From the NCBI RefSeq assembly GCF_050107595.1, contig NZ_JBNILH010000003.1:186001-250000 (forward strand): a stretch of DNA of 64,000 nucleotides, read 5' to 3'. Origin of the DNA: Bacillus_AB infantis_C (lineage in GTDB: Bacteria > Bacillota > Bacilli > Bacillales > Cytobacillaceae). The notes under the pieces were generated by a model that was not told the origin of the DNA, ran no database searches, and worked only from the letters and a program-made list of their open reading frames with translations. Made by a program: the position numbers and the translations under genes. Numbering within the stretch: position 1 is the first letter of the stretch; each line of letters begins with the position of its first letter. Positions 59,989 to 64,000 of the stretch are shown in pieces.

Positions 59989-60989
59989 GGACGGCTCCTC
60001 AATGTCTGAATCATTTCGCCGACAATGCTCACAGCGATCTCCTCAGGGCCTTTCGCACCAATCGGAAGGCCTGCGGGGGAATGGATGATCTCAGGGAAAT
60101 TCCGGCCGCCCAGCAGGCGTTCTGTCCTTCTGGCAGGACCCAGCACGCCTATGTAAGACAGGGGGGCATCCTTAATGTGTGCTAGAATCTTCCGGTCCTT
60201 CTCATATTGATGGGTCATAATGACAGCAAAGTCCCTTTTAGCAAAAGTGATTTGATCCAGCACCTCTTCTGCTTTTCCAACGATCCAGCCGGCAGCTTCA
60301 GGGAAATATTCAGGAGAGCATAAAGCAGGCCGCCAATCTGCTACGAAAACCTTGAATCCTGTCCGTGCCGCCAGGGAAACAAGCGGCCTGGCATCCTCCC
60401 CCGCCCCAAAAACATACAGGTGCGGCACAGGGAAAATGGGATGAACGAAAAATAAATCGGGACCGCCCTCCGTATCTTTTAGAAGAATAGGATTCTTTCT
60501 ATCTTCTTGCAGTGTAAACGGGATATCACAGCTTCCAAACTCCGCCCCATCTTCCGCTATATACAAATCTCCCTTCGGTTCAAACGAGTCTGTCAGCCGG
60601 ATGATCCGTACAACAGACTTCCCTTCCCCAAGCTTCTCTTTAAACGAAAGGAGATTCTGCCGTAATTCCTTTGTGATCGGCTCCAGCAGGATAGTGATTA
60701 CACCGTTGCATCCGGTCCCCTGCCCCCAGGATAGATCATCCTCGCTGCTCAGGTCATATTGGACTGCTTCAGCTTTCCCTTTAGCGAACACCACTTTTGC
60801 CCTTTCCGCCAGATCCTCCTCCAGACAGCCGGCCGTCAAAGTCCCAACCCTCTTACCATTTGCCATCAGGAGCATCGCAGCGCCTTCTTTCTTATAGGCG
60901 GACCCTACGACATGTATGATTAGAGCAAGCACCATGGGAACATCTTCGGCTGCAGCAGCAGCGTCCACGATTCGATGCATATCCTCCAT
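59985..60989 (-). CDS. XdhC/CoxF-family molybdenum cofactor insertion protein (PucA-like)
   Basis: A 334-residue two-domain protein. The N-terminal XdhC_CoxI part has IHVVGSAYKKEGAAMLLMAN and TLTAGCLEEDLAERAKVVF; the C-terminal Rossmann part has LYVFGAGEDARPLVSLAART and the DWRPALCSPEYFPEA loop. These proteins bind the matured MoCo, add the sulfido ligand and deliver it to the hydroxylase. It is the first gene of the five-gene operon; no promoter is obvious upstream apart from the large palindrome at 61085-61140. Confidence 0.85.
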   Translation of the reverse strand: MEDMHRIVDAAAAAEDVPMVLALIIHVVGSAYKKEGAAMLLMANGKRVGTLTAGCLEEDLAERAKVVFAKGKAEAVQYDLSSEDDLSWGQGTGCNGVITILLEPITKELRQNLLSFKEKLGEGKSVVRIIRLTDSFEPKGDLYIAEDGAEFGSCDIPFTLQEDRKNPILLKDTEGGPDLFFVHPIFPVPHLYVFGAGEDARPLVSLAARTGFKVFVADWRPALCSPEYFPEAAGWIVGKAEEVLDQITFAKRDFAVIMTHQYEKDRKILAHIKDAPLSYIGVLGPARRTERLLGGRNFPEIIHSPAGLPIGAKGPEEIAVSIVGEMIQTLRSRP

Positions 60990-61084
60990 CAGCTTCCCTC
61001 ACTTTTTTTAGCTTCTTCTATCTCTATTCCTGAGGGCCTATCCATATTTTTAAAAACCACAATGATTTTCTTCATCTGCAGAGA

Positions 61085-61140
61085 GCCAGGGGGACAGGTA
61101 CCTTGGCTCAAGAGTGAGCCAAGGTACCTGTCCCCCTGGC
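61085..61140. repeat. perfect 26-bp inverted repeat with AGAG loop
   Basis: GCCAGGGGGACAGGTACCTT plus GGCTCA (61085-61110) is exactly complementary to TGAGCCAAGGTACCTGTCCC plus CCTGGC (61115-61140). The loop is AGAG. The stem is very stable; the downstream ends are not T-rich, so this is not a normal terminator. It lies in the divergent space between xdhC and the bceR-like gene. Confidence 0.9.
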
Positions 61141-61201
61141 CTACTTGCCCATTTCCCATTATTTCCTTACACTTGAGGTAATTGATTAGAAACGTGTGGT
61201 G

Positions 61202-61897
61202 ATGAGGGTGTTTAAGATTTTGCTGATTGAGGATGACCGGTCTCTTTTTCAGGAGATGGAGGAGCGGCTGGGACAGTGGTCGTATGAGGTGCATGGGATT
61301 AAAGATTTCAGCCTGGTGATGGAGGAGTTTGCGGAGGTTAAGCCTGATCTGGTGATCATTGATATCCAGCTGCCCAGGTTTGATGGCTTTCATTGGTGCC
61401 GGATGATCAGATCGGGTTCTAATGTGCCGATCATCTTTTTGTCGTCGCGCGACCATCCGACAGATATGGTGATGTCGATGCAGCTGGGGGCGGATGATTT
61501 TGTGCAGAAGCCATTCCATTTTGAGGTGCTTATTGCCAAGATTCAGGCGATCCTGCGCCGCGTTTACAGCTACAGCACAGATGAAGTGAAGCTGAAGACA
61601 TGGTGCGGAGCTGCAATCGACTTTGAACGGGGCATCGTGGAAAATGATGCAGGGCGTGTGGAGCTGACCAAGAATGAAATGTTCATCCTGAAGCAGCTGA
61701 TTGAGCAGAAGAACAAAATTGTAACGCGTGACCAGCTGATCAGCAGCCTATGGGACGACAAACGCTTCATCAGCGACAATACCCTGACGGTGAACGTCAA
61801 CCGCCTGAGGAAAAGGCTTGAAGAAATCGGTCTTGGCAGCTTTATTGAGACAAAGGTCGGAATGGGCTATATGGCGGTGGAGGAGCAGAGCCAATGA
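61202..61897 (+). CDS. bceR: OmpR-family response regulator (BceR-like)
   Basis: A 231-residue regulator: receiver domain with FKILLIEDDRSLFQEMEERL, phosphate acceptor Asp in DLVIIDIQLPRFDGFHW near residue 51 and Lys in FVQKPFHFE near 100, then an OmpR winged helix (VELTKNEMFILKQLIEQKNK, TVNVNRLRKRLEEIGLG). Its length and order match BceR. The ATG at 61202 has no clear Shine-Dalgarno site; starts at GTG 61196 or 61208 are possible. It overlaps the kinase by 4 bases and should bind the inverted repeat in front of bceAB. Confidence 0.85.
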   Translation: MRVFKILLIEDDRSLFQEMEERLGQWSYEVHGIKDFSLVMEEFAEVKPDLVIIDIQLPRFDGFHWCRMIRSGSNVPIIFLSSRDHPTDMVMSMQLGADDFVQKPFHFEVLIAKIQAILRRVYSYSTDEVKLKTWCGAAIDFERGIVENDAGRVELTKNEMFILKQLIEQKNKIVTRDQLISSLWDDKRFISDNTLTVNVNRLRKRLEEIGLGSFIETKVGMGYMAVEEQSQ

Positions 61898-62898
61898 TTT
61901 TCCGTTTTATAAGGGAACGCCTCAGCTGGATCTTGTTCTTCCTGTTTGCCCATGCTTTGCTGCTGTTCATTTCGTTCGTGGACTCTGCCATTCCCTTCAA
62001 TAGCATCCTGTATTTTGCCGGAATGTCCTTCATCTCCTTTCTGATTTTCCTGGCAGTCCGCTATCACCGGGAATCTTACTTTTATAAAAGCCTGGAGGAC
62101 CGGGTTGGCGACCTCGACCCCGGGAGCATCCCTGCCCCTTCCAGCCCGTTTGAAAAGACCGTGGAAGAAGCGATGTCTGAGCAGTCAACTTTGCTGAAAA
62201 AAGAGGCCCGGGATCTCCACCTTGCCCTCGAGACCGAAAAGGATCAGCTGCTTGCCTGGATTCATGAAGTGAAAACACCGCTGACTGCCCTTCATCTGAT
62301 GATTGAAAGAATGGAAGACGGACCGCTCAAATCGAGCCTTACCTATGAATGGCTCCGCATCCATCTGCTCCTCGACCAGCAGCTTCACCAGAAGCGGATT
62401 CCGTTTATTGAGAATGACCTGTATATCCAGAAGATTGATCTGGAGGAGGTCATCCATCACGAGCTTCTGACGATGAAAGCCTGGTGCATTCAAAAGGGAA
62501 TCGGCTTTGACATTAGCCTCGAAGAGACAGAGGTGCTGACAGACGGCAAATGGCTGGCTTTCATCATCCGGCAGATCCTGACGAACAGCATTAAATACAG
62601 CGATGCAGGAGATATTAAGATAAAAAGCTGGAAACAGAGCGGCCAGTCAAGGCTTGAAATCCGCGATTTCGGGCGCGGCATCGATCCGAGAGACCTGCCC
62701 CGCATTTTTGATAAAGGCTTTACATCCACAACCAAGCATGAAGACCATGCCTCAACAGGGATGGGGCTGTATCTTACAAAAAAAGCGGCTGTTCCGCTTC
62801 TCATTGAGATAGAGGTTCAATCCATTCTTGGTGAAGGTACTGCTTTTACTCTTTTATTCCCCAAAAGGAATGATTTCTCTCAAGTGATCAGCATGTGA
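61894..62898 (+). CDS. bceS: intramembrane-sensing histidine kinase (BceS-like)
   Basis: A 334-residue kinase with two close N-terminal membrane helices (about residues 13-32 and 37-56) and almost no outer loop, the layout of BceS-type kinases that sense through the transporter. The phosphate-accepting His is in LLAWIHEVKTPLTALHLMIE near 130, and the ATPase part has IRQILTNSIKYSDAG and RDFGRGIDPRDLP, then HASTGMGLYLTKKAA. It starts inside the bceR stop. The stop codon falls in the inverted repeat upstream of bceA. Confidence 0.88.
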   Translation: MIFRFIRERLSWILFFLFAHALLLFISFVDSAIPFNSILYFAGMSFISFLIFLAVRYHRESYFYKSLEDRVGDLDPGSIPAPSSPFEKTVEEAMSEQSTLLKKEARDLHLALETEKDQLLAWIHEVKTPLTALHLMIERMEDGPLKSSLTYEWLRIHLLLDQQLHQKRIPFIENDLYIQKIDLEEVIHHELLTMKAWCIQKGIGFDISLEETEVLTDGKWLAFIIRQILTNSIKYSDAGDIKIKSWKQSGQSRLEIRDFGRGIDPRDLPRIFDKGFTSTTKHEDHASTGMGLYLTKKAAVPLLIEIEVQSILGEGTAFTLLFPKRNDFSQVISM

Positions 62899-62914
62899 CA
62901 AGATTGTCACATGC
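62891..62914 (+). promoter_or_regulatory. probable BceR-type operator, also terminator-like
   Basis: GCATGTGACA-AGAT-TGTCACATGC is a perfect 10-4-10 inverted repeat whose core TGTGACA-N4-TGTCACA has the 7-4-7 form described for BceR-family binding sites. It lies 50-70 bases upstream of the bceA -10 element. The T-rich run TTTTCCTTTTTG after it means it could act as a terminator too. Confidence 0.68.
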
Positions 62915-62962
62915 TTTTCCTTTTTGTTCGTCTGCTGCAAGGATTTCCATCAGGGTTCTTTT

Positions 62963-62968
62963 TATAAT
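62963..62968 (+). promoter_or_regulatory. -10 element of the bceAB promoter
   Basis: TATAAT in TTTTTATAATAAAG with a poor -35 17 bases upstream, as expected for an activator-dependent promoter. Confidence 0.55.
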
Positions 62969-62999
62969 AAAGCTATCAAGATAAGAGGAGGAAGCTTAT

Positions 63000-63761
63000 A
63001 TGGCGATTCTAGAAGCAATCAAGCTCCATAAAAGCTACGGTACAAAGCTGAACCGGCAGGAGGTGCTGAAGGGCATTGACCTGGCAATTCACGAAGGCGA
63101 GTTTGTCGGCATCATGGGGGCCTCCGGCTCGGGAAAAACAACCTTGCTGAATGTATTATCATCAATCGATAAAGCAACCGGCGGAACGATCCGGATTGAA
63201 GATAAGGAAATGACAGTCATGAAGGAAAAACAGCTGGCCGAATTCAGGAAGAATCACCTCGGCTTTATTTTTCAGGATTATAACCTCCTGGATACACTGA
63301 CGGTAAAGGAAAATATCCTACTGCCGCTGTCCATCTCGAAGGTGGCAAAAAAGGAGGCAGACCAGCGCTTCCACGCCATCGCGGAAGAGCTTGGCATCAT
63401 GGACCTGAAAGATAAATACCCGAATGAAATATCTGGCGGACAGAAGCAGCGGACCTCAGCAGCGCGGGCTTTCATCCATGAGCCAAGCATCATCTTCGCC
63501 GATGAGCCGACAGGGGCTCTCGATTCAAAGTCAGCCGCAGACCTTCTGAACAAGCTGGGCGGACTGAATGAAAGCCGCAGGGCAACAATTGTTATGGTCA
63601 CCCACGATCCCGCCGCGGCGAGCTACTGCAGCCGCGTGATTTTCATCAAAGACGGGCAGATCTACACGCAGCTGAATAAAGGAGAGCAGACAAGGCAGGC
63701 GTTCTTCAAGGATATTATGAAGACGCAGGCAGTACTGGGCGGTGTGCAGGATGAGCGTTAA
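63000..63761 (+). CDS. bceA: peptide-antibiotic ABC transporter ATPase (BceA-like)
   Basis: A 253-residue ATPase of the MacB/BceA group. Walker A IMGASGSGKTTLLNVLSSID near residue 40, Q-loop FIFQDYNLLDTLTVKENILL near 90, signature ISGGQKQRTSAARAF near 145 (the QKQRTSAARA form is typical of BceA), Walker B IIFADEPTGALDSKSAADLL. It works with BceB to free bacitracin-type peptides from their lipid targets. AGGAGG is placed before the ATG. Its stop overlaps bceB. Confidence 0.92.
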   Translation: MAILEAIKLHKSYGTKLNRQEVLKGIDLAIHEGEFVGIMGASGSGKTTLLNVLSSIDKATGGTIRIEDKEMTVMKEKQLAEFRKNHLGFIFQDYNLLDTLTVKENILLPLSISKVAKKEADQRFHAIAEELGIMDLKDKYPNEISGGQKQRTSAARAFIHEPSIIFADEPTGALDSKSAADLLNKLGGLNESRRATIVMVTHDPAAASYCSRVIFIKDGQIYTQLNKGEQTRQAFFKDIMKTQAVLGGVQDER

Positions 63762-64000
63762 CCAGCTGATTTGGAAAAATCTGAAGAAGAATGTAAAAAA
63801 TTATTATCTGTACATCTTTGCCCTTATCTTCAGCTCAGCCTTATATTTCGCGTTTGTCACCCTTCAGTATGACCCGGCGATGGACGAGATTGAGGGCTCC
63901 ATCAAGGGCGGTGCCGGGATGAAAGCGGCCTCTGTACTCCTGGTGGCCATTGTGGCGGTATTCCTTGTCTATGCCAACAGCCTTTTTACAAAAAGGCGCA
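63751..64000 (+). CDS. bceB: peptide-antibiotic ABC transporter permease (BceB-like), cut by window end
   Basis: The first 83 codons of an FtsX-type permease. MSVNQLIWKNLKKNVKNYYL leads to the first membrane helix (YIFALIFSSALYFAFV), a charged stretch and the second helix (SVLLVAIVAVFLVYANSLF) ending in TKRR. The order and start fit BceB, a 10-helix sensor and transporter. It overlaps the bceA stop by 11 bases. The remaining ~550 residues lie beyond the window. Confidence 0.88.
   Translation, partial: MSVNQLIWKNLKKNVKNYYLYIFALIFSSALYFAFVTLQYDPAMDEIEGSIKGGAGMKAASVLLVAIVAVFLVYANSLFTKRR

Noticed and set aside
61085..61140. Terminator for the bceR side or xdhC side
   Set aside because: The stem is perfect but no T run follows on either strand, and both flanking genes start, not end, here.
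1..64000. tRNA, rRNA, IS elements, prophage and known riboswitches
   Set aside because: None was recognised on either strand; absence is based on reading, not on a search program.

Overview
The window looks like a chromosomal segment of a low-to-moderate GC Bacillaceae bacterium (Bacillus, Cytobacillus or Mesobacillus type; genus level is inference). The grounds are the bacillithiol gene bshB2 beside yojF, strong AGGAGG-type ribosome sites, compact rho-independent terminators, a BceRS-BceAB-type module, a YesM/YesN-type regulator pair, CcpA-like cre sites and a BmrA-like exporter. No rRNA, tRNA, IS element, prophage or CRISPR array was seen.

Layout. 0-13 kb: a cut gene end, yojF-bshB2, single metabolic genes (SRPBCC protein, PQQ-type sugar dehydrogenase lipoprotein, Cof phosphatase, AlkD-type glycosylase), an OpuD-type betaine carrier, a 0.6 kb gene-free stretch, a sigma factor coupled to a second-type ClpP, a GNAT enzyme, an SDR and an AtoE carrier. 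12-15 kb: a MerR regulator with a textbook 19-bp-spacer promoter, overlapping a BmrA-like exporter. 15-24 kb: YjiH membrane protein, collagen-like protein, double P-loop protein, YbaK, ugd-galU and an alpha-glucosidase; short repeats here supply stop codons to two genes. 24-30 kb: methyltransferase, thioredoxin-reductase-like enzyme, ResA-like protein, then a complete-looking parC-parM-parR partition cassette, then a RocB-like peptidase. 31-39 kb: three tandem copies of a ~130 bp structured repeat, pepT, a MurE-like ligase without the usual DNPR motif, S9 peptidase, PhzF, a glycosyltransferase and a rhodanese. 39-49 kb: mglBAC sugar ABC transporter next to a three-gene sensor (anchored sugar-binding protein, YesM-type kinase, YesN-type regulator), plus an AraC regulator. 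49-55 kb: VOC protein, PadR/HAAS pair, a degV remnant, Gfo/Idh oxidoreductase, DUF305 protein, MFS carrier and an ornithine cyclodeaminase-like enzyme. 55-61 kb: a five-gene molybdenum hydroxylase operon, flanked by GGGACAG/CTGTCCC hairpins. 61-64 kb: a BceRS-BceAB-type peptide-antibiotic defence module, cut by the window end.

How genes work together. mglBAC and the 44-48 kb three-component sensor probably form one sugar uptake and sensing unit. xdhC, mocA and the three hydroxylase subunits form a cofactor-plus-enzyme operon. The merR gene and its exporter are translationally coupled. The sigma and clpP genes are one transcription unit. The BceR-like regulator has a well-placed 10-4-10 inverted repeat in front of bceAB. 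The most unusual items are the partition cassette with its TGTAAAC iteron field, the sensor/transport unit, and the repeats that have been captured as gene ends.
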